45,105 nt of DNA from Halieaceae bacterium (GTDB taxonomy: Bacteria; Pseudomonadota; Gammaproteobacteria; Pseudomonadales; Halieaceae), in NCBI GenBank assembly GCA_016744355.1, contig JADGEN010000023.1:1-45105 (forward strand), in the 5' to 3' direction. Below, piece by piece: positions 38,466-44,871 of this stretch (position 1 is its first letter; every line of letters begins with the position of its first letter). Under the pieces are notes generated by a model. It worked only from the letters and a program-made list of their open reading frames with translations. It searched no databases and was not told the DNA's origin. Made by a program: the position numbers and the translations under genes.

Positions 38466-38825
38466 CTATTCACCGACATCCGACCAAACCGCCAATTCGT
38501 TGCCGCTTGGCTCGGTAAAATGGAATCGACGTCCACCCGGAAAATCAAATATCGACCTGACAATAGTTCCGCCCGCCTCCTTGACTCTGGACTGAACTGA
38601 CTCTAGGGAATCTGAGTAAAGAACAACCAGGGCACTACCTGACTCAGTCGAAGACGAGAGTTCGGACTTAAAGAAGCCACCGTCTACACCCTGATCTGAA
38701 AACGCCGCATAGTCGGGACCGTAATTTTCGAATGTCCAATCGAAAACACTGGTAAAAAAGGCCTTCGTAGCTTCGATATTACTGGCAGGAAACTCTACAT
38801 AGTTAATCTTGTCGTTGCTACCCAT
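38466..38825 (-). CDS. VOC superfamily (glyoxalase/bleomycin resistance-like) protein
   Basis: 119 residues from the internal ATG at 38825, chosen because GGAG lies six bases upstream; an ATG at 38837 adds four residues. The beta-alpha-beta-beta-beta repeats are seen in KINYVEFPASNIEATKAFFT and the C-terminal FHFTEPSGNELAVWS. It resembles VOC proteins that act in stress or lack a known substrate. The first motif has Glu where metal-dependent members have His, so metal binding is uncertain. Confidence 0.85.
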   Translation of the reverse strand: MGSNDKINYVEFPASNIEATKAFFTSVFDWTFENYGPDYAAFSDQGVDGGFFKSELSSSTESGSALVVLYSDSLESVQSRVKEAGGTIVRSIFDFPGGRRFHFTEPSGNELAVWSDVGE

Positions 38826-38868
38826 AGCTCGCTCCATAAAGCATATTTAAATATAAAAGTTGTCTACG

Positions 38869-39105
38869 CTAGTTCTCTGGCAGCGTTTCGAACTGTTTAC
38901 GCCTAGATTCAAACCACTTCTCCATATCATCCGGGTTTTGCATAAGCTCACCCATTTTCTGCATTGCTTCCAAATGGGCTGCATCTTGCTTTTGATGCAT
39001 CTCCATCCCATGACTTCTACTAAGCGCCCCAATCTCCTCAAAGGTATTCGCTCTAAATTCAAGGCTACATGCGCCACCTAGCTGTTTACATGTCATAGTT
39101 TTCAT
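38869..39105 (-). CDS. DUF1059 domain protein
   Basis: 78-residue soluble protein. MTCKQLGGACSLEFRANTFE contains the conserved cysteines and glutamate of DUF1059. Two helices and a C-terminal KWFESRRKQFETLPEN follow. The family function is unknown. It lies between a VOC gene and a methyltransferase gene, all on the minus strand. Confidence 0.88.
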   Translation of the reverse strand: MKTMTCKQLGGACSLEFRANTFEEIGALSRSHGMEMHQKQDAAHLEAMQKMGELMQNPDDMEKWFESRRKQFETLPEN

Positions 39106-39142
39106 TTTCTTACCTTTAGAGCTTCATTCGCTACTCTTTTCG

Positions 39143-39889
39143 CTACGCCTTTACCTTGGCTGAGATCACCCGGTAACCAACATCGATGGACGACGAGCTC
39201 AAGATAGCGTGGTTACGCTCTTCCCAGGCGCCACTAACGAGGTCGTGCTCCAGCTTTCTCAAACCCTGTGACAAGTTTTCTACTCTGGAAAATGCGGAAA
39301 TCGATTGTCGCACCCTACTACTGAGATAGGCTTCTGGCCGTCTCCAGAATGCGGCCAGAAAACCGTCCTGGCATTCGCTGGGTATGTGTAACGCGCGTAC
39401 TTCAAGGTCATCAAAGTGTTCATTCAATTCATCTATCACTGGAAAAATATGTTTGTCCATTTCATAGATTGTTGGAAAATAATCTCGAGTAAGCCAAAAC
39501 GGGTCGGACCTCGGATCCCAGGTAATAGCAACGAACTTATCGGTTGCCACTCTATTAATTTCGTTGAATGCGAGTTCTCTATTTTCCCAGTGATGCATGG
39601 AAAGTACTGTCATTGCATGCGAAAAACTACCACTTCCAAATGGTAGACTCTCCGCAAATGCCTTTTCTACCGGGTGTGAACCAATTTTCCTCTGAGAAAT
39701 CATTTCCGACGATGGCTCGACTGCTACCAACTCGATGTCATTAGGTTCGTAAGACCCTGTTCCGGCTCCAATATTTACGATACGGGTTGCGCCTTGCAGT
39801 TGGATATATAACTGCTGCGCAACAATGGGATCAGTACAACGTCCTATTGAATAATCTACTCCGATATCGTCATAGAGTTCATTCATCAT
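39143..39889 (-). CDS. Class I SAM-dependent methyltransferase
   Basis: 248 residues. The SAM-binding motif I is IVNIGAGTGSYEP (about 37-49), motif II is AVEPSSEMISQR, and motif III is FSHAMTVLSMHHW. The substrate cannot be predicted. A second ATG directly follows the first. About 37 bp separate it from the DUF1059 gene downstream. Confidence 0.88.
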   Translation of the reverse strand: MMNELYDDIGVDYSIGRCTDPIVAQQLYIQLQGATRIVNIGAGTGSYEPNDIELVAVEPSSEMISQRKIGSHPVEKAFAESLPFGSGSFSHAMTVLSMHHWENRELAFNEINRVATDKFVAITWDPRSDPFWLTRDYFPTIYEMDKHIFPVIDELNEHFDDLEVRALHIPSECQDGFLAAFWRRPEAYLSSRVRQSISAFSRVENLSQGLRKLEHDLVSGAWEERNHAILSSSSIDVGYRVISAKVKA

Positions 39890-39997
39890 TCACTGCCGTT
39901 ACCAAGCGCATGTCTATTTTGTCTGCTTGTTCGTTGCCACTTACCATACTCTTTTTACATGAGCATTGCTTGTATCGCTCTTTATATGCCACTTCCC

Positions 39998-40597
39998 TCA
40001 ATGTCCCAGAGTTTCGGAGACACGCTGCTGCAGGATTGGGAGCAACTCAATCTCAAACCACGGGTTCTTACGAAGCCAAATATTGTTCCTCGGGCTTGGG
40101 TGAGGAAGCGGAACCGCGTTGGGCCAATAGGTTCGCCAGCCTTTGACCAGATCCGTCACTGAAGCGCTCGCTTTGCCAAAGTGGTAGTTTTGGGCATATT
40201 TTCCGAGGACAATGGTAAGTTGCAATTGATCAAGATGACCAAGAAGTTGCTCTCGCCATGCAGGTGCGCATTCCGACCGTGGGGGGAGATCACCTGACTT
40301 TCCAGTTCCAGGAAAACAGAAGCCCATTGGTAGAATTGCAAACTGTTTTGGGTCATAGAAGACCTCTCGTGAGACGCCCAGCCATTCGCGTAAACGTTTT
40401 CCACTTGCATCATCGAACGGCACACCCGAATCATGAACCTTATTGCCAGGTGCCTGACCGGCGATCAAAATTTTTGCCTCCGCGTGAAGCTGCACGACAG
40501 GCCGGACGCCATGCGGAAGGTCCGACTCACAGATAGTGCAGGCCCGCACCTCACTCAGCAAGGATGATAGCGATGTTACCGGATCTTTATGCACCAA
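39998..40597 (-). CDS. Uracil-DNA glycosylase family protein
   Basis: 199 residues with the UDG superfamily fold. N-terminal CTICESDLPHGVRPVVQ has cysteines like those near the Fe-S site of families 4 and 5, but only CxxC is evident. The active-site loop is GQAPGNKVHDSGVPFDD, followed by LGKYAQNYHF and the C-terminal HPSPRNNIWLRKNPWF, where HPSPR corresponds to the minor-groove loop. Members of this subgroup are widespread and poorly tested for glycosylase activity. The start is TTG at 40597 or GTG at 40594. Confidence 0.87.
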   Translation of the reverse strand: MVHKDPVTSLSSLLSEVRACTICESDLPHGVRPVVQLHAEAKILIAGQAPGNKVHDSGVPFDDASGKRLREWLGVSREVFYDPKQFAILPMGFCFPGTGKSGDLPPRSECAPAWREQLLGHLDQLQLTIVLGKYAQNYHFGKASASVTDLVKGWRTYWPNAVPLPHPSPRNNIWLRKNPWFEIELLPILQQRVSETLGH

Positions 40598-40637
40598 CAG
40601 CCCTCTCTACCTTTTAAACAAAGTATTCAAAGCAAAA

Positions 40638-40697
40638 TGATAACGCGCAGACACGTTAAGCCAAACCTCCCGCGCTGCTACAAGTTGCGCTTAAACT
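40638..40697 (-). other. Degenerate attC-like site (low confidence)
   Basis: On the minus strand this ends in GCGTTATCA (40638-40646), matching the R' cores at the right end of the window. It begins near AGTTTAAGCGC, 11 bp after the GNAT stop, and the next gene starts about 40 bp later. GCGCA/TGCGC arms can pair. The R'' box lacks the AAC of the consensus, so this may be a decayed cassette boundary or chance. Confidence 0.3.
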
Positions 40698-40707
40698 CTT
40701 GTGAAAA

Positions 40708-41175
40708 TTACAAACCCTGATCTAAATAGCTAGTCATAAAAACACTATTAGTGTCTTTTTTATAATCGCCAAATGGAGCGCATACTTTAAAACCAAAAGA
40801 TGAATACAGGTTGCGGGCAGGCGCAAAAAATTCCATTGAACCAGTTTCAAGACTAAGGCGATGATACCCACTGGCCCGGGCCTCTTGAATGATATGATTA
40901 AGTATATTCGAAGCCACCCCTTTCCTAAGATAGCCTATAGCAGTTTTCATTGACTTAATCTCGGCATGCTCACTCGATAGCCGCTTCAACGCTCCCAGGC
41001 CGGCTAACTGTGTATCATCCCAAATACTCCAACAAGTAACTCCATCTTCGAGCAGACCAGAGATATCCAGTGCGTGCCTGCTTTCAGCTGGCGCAGTATG
41101 TTCCATAGAACCTAAATGCTCTTCCAACAAATTGATAACTTGCTCGTTCTCCAAACTATCAACTCGTATTTCCAT
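40708..41175 (-). CDS. GNAT family N-acetyltransferase
   Basis: 155 residues from the ATG at 41175, chosen because AAGAG lies just upstream and MEIRVDSLENEQVINLLEEH matches the family N-terminus; the frame is open to 41232. Central ALDISGL and CWSIWDDTQLAGLGALK, the acetyl-CoA segment YLRKGVASNILNHIIQEA, and the C-terminal NLYSSFGFKVCAPFGDYK define the fold. Substrate is unknown. It lies 41 bp after the DUF2306 gene on the same strand. Confidence 0.88.
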   Translation of the reverse strand: MEIRVDSLENEQVINLLEEHLGSMEHTAPAESRHALDISGLLEDGVTCWSIWDDTQLAGLGALKRLSSEHAEIKSMKTAIGYLRKGVASNILNHIIQEARASGYHRLSLETGSMEFFAPARNLYSSFGFKVCAPFGDYKKDTNSVFMTSYLDQGL

Positions 41176-41216
41176 TCTACTCTTTACCATACCCATGATC
41201 CCGCCCGGGTAAAAAT

Positions 41217-41603
41217 TTATGCAATAAACCAATCATGTAACATCCGACCTGGCATGAAAGTAAATATTCCGGCGACGACAATACCTCCGACATATAAGCC
41301 GATCATGTGTGCCCGATGCCTTTTTACATTTCCGGCTCGCGCCGCCAGGAATGCTGCGGGAACAGAGTATAGAATCAAGAAGCTAAGTAAGTGTATAAAG
41401 CCAAAATGGCCTAGAATAGTAGGCCCGACTTCCGCAGACATAAGCAGCGTAGTCAGCGCTGTAAACAGCATTAGCAACATATAGACCTTACCTAGAAACT
41501 TGTGACCAGGGGTGCCCTTATGGTTTAAAAGCAAGTACGTTCCTATCAGAAAGGCGGGAAACACAGTACCCAAATGTAAGTAAGCTAACTGGAGATAATT
41601 CAA
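41217..41603 (-). CDS. DUF2306 integral membrane protein
   Basis: 128 residues with four membrane helices. The start is placed at a TTG at 41603, which has AGGTGA seven bases upstream and begins NYLQLAYLHLGTVFPAFLIG; the longer open frame to 41690 overlaps the preceding gene. LLLNHKGTPGHKFLGKVYML and the histidine pair HRAHMIG are typical of DUF2306, a small heme- or quinone-like four-helix family of unknown function. Confidence 0.85.
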   Translation of the reverse strand: MNYLQLAYLHLGTVFPAFLIGTYLLLNHKGTPGHKFLGKVYMLLMLFTALTTLLMSAEVGPTILGHFGFIHLLSFLILYSVPAAFLAARAGNVKRHRAHMIGLYVGGIVVAGIFTFMPGRMLHDWFIA

Positions 41604-41610
41604 AATAAAT

Positions 41611-41829
41611 TCACCTAAGTTCCGAACACTGACACTCGACAGATGTTTCATTGATACCAATATACTCAGACCACGCACTGGCAATACCAAGAAGCGCCAT
41701 ACCGTAAACTATGTGCAGCGCTTTTCCCGAGGTAAATTCGATAAAAACCGATAAATCTTCTAAAAGCGAAGTAAGATTTATCCCGCTCGGTAGCTCAACG
41801 ACAATTCGCCTAAACGGGTACAGGCTCAT
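41611..41829 (-). CDS. Small hypothetical membrane protein, 72 residues
   Basis: Open frame from the ATG at 41829, which overlaps the end of the DUF2007 gene by 20 bp; an ATG at 41862 would overlap more. One probable membrane helix (ALHIVYGMALLGIASAWSEY) is present. The TGA stop sits inside the ribosome site of the DUF2306 gene, which suggests coupling. No family is recognised. It is supported mainly by tight packing between two real genes. Confidence 0.5.
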   Translation of the reverse strand: MSLYPFRRIVVELPSGINLTSLLEDLSVFIEFTSGKALHIVYGMALLGIASAWSEYIGINETSVECQCSELR

Positions 41830-42118
41830 TGCAATTCCAGCATAATTCAAAGGAAGCATCATTTACTTCTTTGCACCTGCTGCACCGCCACTCTTCATCA
41901 TCTTCTTTGCTAAGTGAGTTTTCTATAAGACTACATGATTTTTCATAATCATCGTCATTCAGTACCCAAACTTCAACCCAGGCATCGAACGCGGACACCT
42001 CACCAATAACACTGGAAGCAAATTCATTTTTCAGTATTACTTCGACACCCTGCAATTCTAGAAGATTTCTCGCATTAGCAACCAGGAAACGGTTTTCGTT
42101 TGTATATACCATTCTCAT
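41810..42118 (-). CDS. DUF2007 domain protein with C-terminal RanBP2-type zinc ribbon
   Basis: 102 residues. The N-terminal DUF2007 part is MRMVYTNENRFLVANARNLL plus LQGVEVILKNEFASSV and VEVWVLNDDDYEKS. At the C-terminus WRCSRCKEVNDASFELCWNC supplies four cysteines in the spacing of a RanBP2/zinc-ribbon finger. DUF2007 is described as a putative signal-transducing domain with no firm function. Confidence 0.87.
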   Translation of the reverse strand: MRMVYTNENRFLVANARNLLELQGVEVILKNEFASSVIGEVSAFDAWVEVWVLNDDDYEKSCSLIENSLSKEDDEEWRCSRCKEVNDASFELCWNCNEPVPV

Positions 42119-42124
42119 ACAGGC

Positions 42125-42223
42125 TTACTCAGACCACCGTAGTAATGGGCTAGCAGTTGCCAACACATAATACGAAACAAGGGGCTTGCCATTCAGAAGA
42201 TCAACCAATTCGTATTCAGTCAT
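42125..42223 (-). CDS. Truncated cassette ORF, 32 residues
   Basis: Begins with the ATG at 42223, eight bases after the attC-like R' core ends at 42231, and has AGGG six bases upstream. The sequence MTEYELVDLLNGKPLVSYYV resembles the N-terminus common in small membrane proteins of integron cassettes, then stops. A longer upstream frame runs through the attC and is not meaningful. It could be a real small peptide or a cassette gene cut short; the next gene starts six bases after its stop. Confidence 0.4.
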   Translation of the reverse strand: MTEYELVDLLNGKPLVSYYVLATASPLLRWSE

Positions 42224-42230
42224 TTTTGCC

Positions 42231-42290
42231 CTATAACGCCCGCATAAAGCTCGCGAGGTACGAGTGTTGATCTTGATGCGCATGCTAAGC
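42231..42290 (-). other. attC-like site 5 (degenerate)
   Basis: R' GCGTTATAG at 42231-42239. Inner arms CTTTATGCG (42241-42249) and CGCATCAAG (42272-42280, one mismatch) can pair. The R'' side (GCTTAGC, 42284-42290) has lost the AAC consensus. It lies 3 bp after the EncFtn-like gene stop. Confidence 0.55.
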
Positions 42291-42293
42291 ATT

Positions 42294-42581
42294 TTACTTG
42301 TGCGCAATTGGCTTATCAGTGAAGAGGTAGTCCTTTAACTCTTTGTCAAGGCTTGGGTCTTGCCTTCTGATCCATTCAAGCACCATCGCTGCGTGTTCTT
42401 TTTCTTCATCTCTATTATGAGCAAGTATTGCCTTCAATTCATCGTTCTTACACGCATCAACTCTCTGGTTGTACCAGTCTACTGCTTCAAGCTCTTCCAT
42501 TAGAGATGTAATAGCCCTATGCATATCTCTGGTTTCATCTGAAAGTTCGCCTATTGGTTCGTGATAGCCTTCATTTGACAT
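42294..42581 (-). CDS. EncFtn-family ferritin-like protein lacking the encapsulation tail
   Basis: 95-residue two-helix ferritin-like protein. It matches Rhodospirillum rubrum encapsulated ferritin almost motif for motif: LMEELEAVDWYNQRVDAC and LAHNRDEEKEHAAMVLEWIR, then DYLFTDKPI. The ferroxidase residues described for EncFtn (Glu32, Glu62, His65) correspond to Glu30, Glu60 and His63, and the tyrosine next to the site to Tyr37. Classical EncFtn carries a C-terminal targeting peptide that docks to the encapsulin shell. Here the protein stops at PIAHK, with no shell gene in the window. It would form the annular ferroxidase dimer-of-dimers assembly and oxidise iron in the cytoplasm. It sits alone in an integron-type cassette between attC-like sites 4 and 5. 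Confidence 0.88.
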   Translation of the reverse strand: MSNEGYHEPIGELSDETRDMHRAITSLMEELEAVDWYNQRVDACKNDELKAILAHNRDEEKEHAAMVLEWIRRQDPSLDKELKDYLFTDKPIAHK

Positions 42582-42617
42582 TTTTATCTCCTCAAAAATT
42601 GATGTAATGATTGTGAT

Positions 42618-42689
42618 ACATAACGCTAAAACTCACCCGTGACAATGGAGCGCTGCGAAATTTCCGTCCGAGTGCAGACATTGTTAGAT
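42618..42689 (-). other. attC site 4
   Basis: 72 bp. R'' ATCTAAC (42683-42689) and R' GCGTTATGT (42618-42626). The inner arms pair around ACTCGGACGG and CACGGGTGAGT. The sulfotransferase stop TAA is inside the R'' box. Confidence 0.8.
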
Positions 42690-43589
42690 ACCGTTATCAA
42701 AAGTGGGGTATCCAAATTCATTTAGTTCGTCAGTCAACATTTCACTGAACATTTTCCTTTGCCTTTTTGATAATCCCTGTCTCCACTGCTCTTTCTTTCC
42801 AGTTTGCATGAATTTTGCCTTGTTCAACTGATTGCTCTGTAGAAATTCTTGTTTTTTATTTTCAAACGATTGTCGTTCAATTGCGCCTTTGATCTGGCTC
42901 TCATCCCTACTTATCCCCAAAAAAGCAATAATCCTTTTGCATTCGCTTTCTGGGTCGCAAAGAATATCTTCATATTTCACAAAGAAAGACTGGTTCTCTA
43001 TATAGGACTTGTAGTGAGATACCCATGGAACTCGAAGCCAATGGTTAATGTCTTTCGAGCCATCCACTACAGCCTGCAGCATTCGCTTAACTCGGTAGCG
43101 TGAAGAGGAGAGTATCAGTTCATTAATTCCAGAATATATTTCAGCCCCTCCAGGGAACTTCCTAAAACACTTACCTAGAAAGGGCCATCGTTCGATGTGG
43201 AAATACTCTGACCCCGATATGCAAATATCCCTTGGGTCTCTGACGACATAAATAACCTTTCCAGGATTGATCTTGAGTTCACACAATTCATAGAACTGGT
43301 GATGAGATTTAAAGCACTGGAAATTCGAATGCCGGTGCGATCCCTCTTGTGCGATCTCATTGTGATCAGAATTCAAGAATCCAACTACAGGACATCCAAC
43401 TAATTCAGCCACTAATCGCGTCACCCAGGTAGTTCCACTTTTCGGATATCCCACGACAATGACGTCAATCATCTCATCTGCGACCTTCATGAATGCATCT
43501 AATACTTCAGATTGGGGCGCCGCCGGTTCGGCGTCCCGTGCCGAAGGCGCCTTGCAGCCCTGACTTGCTACATTGCCAAAAAAAGTCAC
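42684..43589 (-). CDS. PAPS-dependent sulfotransferase
   Basis: Transfers sulfate from 3'-phosphoadenylyl sulfate to an acceptor. From the GTG at 43589 it has 301 residues. The 5'-phosphosulfate loop is GYPKSGTTW (47-55) and the 3'-phosphate site is RDPRDICIS (117-125, with Arg117 and Ser125). FVKYEDILCDPESECKRII is typical of the family. The GTG overlaps the small lipoprotein stop (GTGA), but residues 11-28 are encoded by a GC-rich palindromic stretch and have no family counterpart; the ATGs at 43490 or 43472 may be the true starts. It is the second gene of a two-gene cassette. The acceptor is unknown. Confidence 0.88.
   Translation of the reverse strand: MTFFGNVASQGCKAPSARDAEPAAPQSEVLDAFMKVADEMIDVIVVGYPKSGTTWVTRLVAELVGCPVVGFLNSDHNEIAQEGSHRHSNFQCFKSHHQFYELCELKINPGKVIYVVRDPRDICISGSEYFHIERWPFLGKCFRKFPGGAEIYSGINELILSSSRYRVKRMLQAVVDGSKDINHWLRVPWVSHYKSYIENQSFFVKYEDILCDPESECKRIIAFLGISRDESQIKGAIERQSFENKKQEFLQSNQLNKAKFMQTGKKEQWRQGLSKRQRKMFSEMLTDELNEFGYPTFDNGI
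43514..43551. repeat. GC-rich hairpin element inside the sulfotransferase 5' region
   Basis: GGGGCGCCG (43514-43522) pairs with CGGCGTCCC (43529-43537, one wobble) around CCGGTT, and a GGCGCC palindrome follows at 43546-43551. The base composition contrasts sharply with the AT-rich cassette. It may be an inserted REP-like or remnant element that has lengthened the reading frame. Confidence 0.45.
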
Positions 43590-43792
43590 GGCCTATCAGC
43601 ATTGATAGCCTCTTGTCGTTCCCGCTCATACTCGTTGTAAGGAGTATCAACTTCCCGCATACAATCTTCATATGCGCCCTGAGGTAATTTTGCACATTCA
43701 TTCCGCTGACCTTGCTGTATTGCCTCATACGTAGCCTGATTACTGCAACCACAGGACAGTAAGATAGAAATGGTTAGTCCGATAATTCTCAT
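43586..43792 (-). CDS. Small predicted lipoprotein, 68 residues
   Basis: MRIIGLTISILLSCGCSNQA is a short lipoprotein signal peptide; acylation is likely at Cys14 or Cys16. The mature part has two further cysteines (ECAKLPQGAYEDCMREVDTP) and a charged C-terminus. Its stop overlaps the sulfotransferase GTG. It starts 26 bp after attC site 3, the usual position for a cassette gene. Function is unknown. Confidence 0.7.
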   Translation of the reverse strand: MRIIGLTISILLSCGCSNQATYEAIQQGQRNECAKLPQGAYEDCMREVDTPYNEYERERQEAINADRP

Positions 43793-43817
43793 AGATAGTA
43801 TTTACCCCGATCTGGCT

Positions 43818-43874
43818 ATGTAACGCCAAAAGCAGCAGGCGGCGAAACCGCCCGACTGGTTTATTTTGTTAACT
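43818..43874 (-). other. attC site 3
   Basis: 57 bp. R'' AGTTAAC (43868-43874) and R' GCGTTACAT (43818-43826). GGCGG/CCGCC arms close a GAAA-type loop, and CCAG/TTTTGG form the outer arms. The VOC stop TAA (43869-43871) is inside the R'' box. Confidence 0.75.
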
Positions 43875-44267
43875 GTTAGCTGGCTGGTGAAACTCGATAA
43901 CATTATTATCTGGATCTCTGATAAAAAAGAAAATTGCACCTTTGTATTCAACTTCTTCGGTGATCGTAAAACCTAATTCGGAGATATTCTGTGCTGCTGA
44001 CCTCGCATCAGTTATCTCCAGAGCGATGTGTGTATAGCCAGGATATTTCACCGACCCCTCCATTAGTACATTGCTTGAAGGAGCATCATCAGATGCATTT
44101 AGAATAAGGTTAAAGTTCACTCCAGATGGGTGCTCTACGATAGCAACGGGCTCTGGCCCCACCGGTCCAATAATGAACTCGAAACCTAGTTTTTCGTAGA
44201 ACGCTCGCGAGATATCCAAGTCTCTAACTCTCAAACCAACATGATTAATACCTGTTATTTCTTCCAT
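43869..44267 (-). CDS. VOC superfamily dioxygenase/glyoxalase-like protein
   Basis: 132 residues in one integron-type cassette. NHVGLRVRDLDISRAFYEKL starts the first beta-alpha-beta-beta-beta unit with the metal ligand His9. YTHIALEITDARSA provides the second-unit histidine and VIEFHQP the glutamate, giving a His-His-Glu-type metal site. It is probably a lyase or dioxygenase on a small molecule, or a resistance protein. Substrate is unknown. Confidence 0.9.
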   Translation of the reverse strand: MEEITGINHVGLRVRDLDISRAFYEKLGFEFIIGPVGPEPVAIVEHPSGVNFNLILNASDDAPSSNVLMEGSVKYPGYTHIALEITDARSAAQNISELGFTITEEVEYKGAIFFFIRDPDNNVIEFHQPANS

Positions 44268-44292
44268 AGTTTATGACCTTACAATTTAGGAC

Positions 44293-44347
44293 AGTTAACG
44301 CCAAAAGCTGCGGCGGTGAAACCGTCCGCTTGCGCGTCTTGTTATGT
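44293..44347 (-). other. attC site 2
   Basis: 55 bp. R'' ACATAAC (44341-44347) and R' GCGTTAACT (44293-44301). GCGGACGGT and ACCGCCGC arms close the hairpin. The decayed toxin frame ends in a TAA inside R''. Confidence 0.75.
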
Positions 44348-44547
44348 GCGCGTTTTCCATCGCGCTGGGTGTCGACTTCCATGCATGATAGAGAAAACCA
44401 CTACTTCAGACTCGGTGATTCTGTAGAATACAGCAAAGGGAAATCGAGAAATTCGTGTCCCAAGCCGGCTTGCTGCGATTCATACCAGGAAGCAGCTTCG
44501 GCAAGGTCTAACTCCGCCTCGTCCCTGAGTCGGACTTTAGAGGTCGT
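44342..44547 (-). pseudogene. Decayed ParE/RelE-type toxin gene
   Basis: The frame from 44547 reads TTSKVRLRDEAELDLAEAAS and then WYESQQAGLGHEFLD, the N-terminal half of a ParE/RelE toxin. Near 44438-44446 it shifts frame directly into FPFAVFYRITESEVVVFSIM plus HGSRHPARWKTRT, the C-terminal half. About 30 residues that normally join the halves are missing. The first codon is ACG where an ATG is expected (ACGACCTCT), and no other start is near. It is thus inactivated by at least one deletion with frameshift and perhaps a lost start codon. It overlaps the antitoxin end. Confidence 0.75.
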
Positions 44548-44753
44548 AGCCGCTTACGGATATCTGAAATAACCTCCGATGCTGGGCGCCCGGGCTCACC
44601 ATCAAGTTCAAATTTATCTAGACGCCGGTCTAGCTCTGATATCTGTTCAGAGGTAAGAGGTAAGGTATTCTGATCCTTCGCGATACTATCCCAGATATCC
44701 TCGACTAGACGGATACGAACTTCGACTGGTAGTTCTTTAAGATTTTGACTCAT
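44508..44753 (-). CDS. Addiction-module antitoxin (Unstab_antitox family)
   Basis: 81 residues from the ATG at 44753 (MSQNLKELPVEVRIRLVEDI); a longer frame to 44795 starts inside the attC R' core. WDSIAKDQ, LTSEQISELDRRLDKFELDG and the end ASEVISDIRKRL are the standard pattern of this short antitoxin family. It normally neutralises a co-encoded RelE/ParE toxin. Here the toxin is broken, so the antitoxin is probably orphaned. Confidence 0.85.
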   Translation of the reverse strand: MSQNLKELPVEVRIRLVEDIWDSIAKDQNTLPLTSEQISELDRRLDKFELDGEPGRPASEVISDIRKRLRPLKSDSGTRRS

Positions 44754-44791
44754 TCCCAAATCATACGCCTCTCGTAGAAACTGTCCAGCGC

Positions 44792-44867
44792 ACATAATGC
44801 CTTGCTAAGGGGCAATTTTGCGGCGAAGCCGCGCTGAAAATTGTCCCGTTTGAGCAACTTGTTAGCT
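44792..44867 (-). other. attC site 1
   Basis: 76 bp. R'' AGCTAAC (44861-44867) and R' GCATTATGT (44792-44800), the latter with G-to-A at the core G. The inner stem is long and perfect in places: GGGACAATTTT with AAAATTGCCCC, capped by GCGGCTTCGCCGC. The coiled-coil gene stop is 5 bp upstream. Confidence 0.85.
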
Positions 44868-44871
44868 GTAT

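Noticed and set aside
38400-38470. Possible attC site between the VOC and MAPEG genes
   Set aside because: The minus strand has a TTTAGATGC end resembling an R' core, but there is no RYYYAAC-like R'' box and no matched arms.
39890-39997. Possible attC site between the methyltransferase and UDG-like genes
   Set aside because: A weak AACAAGC/GCTTGGT pairing exists, but no core resembling the other sites.
42224-42307. N-terminal extension of the 32-residue cassette ORF
   Set aside because: The extension is the translated attC-like site; only the ATG at 42223 is a sensible start.
44273-44572. A 99-codon plus-strand frame at the attC and toxin region
   Set aside because: It crosses an attC site antisense to the antitoxin/toxin pair and has no coding character.
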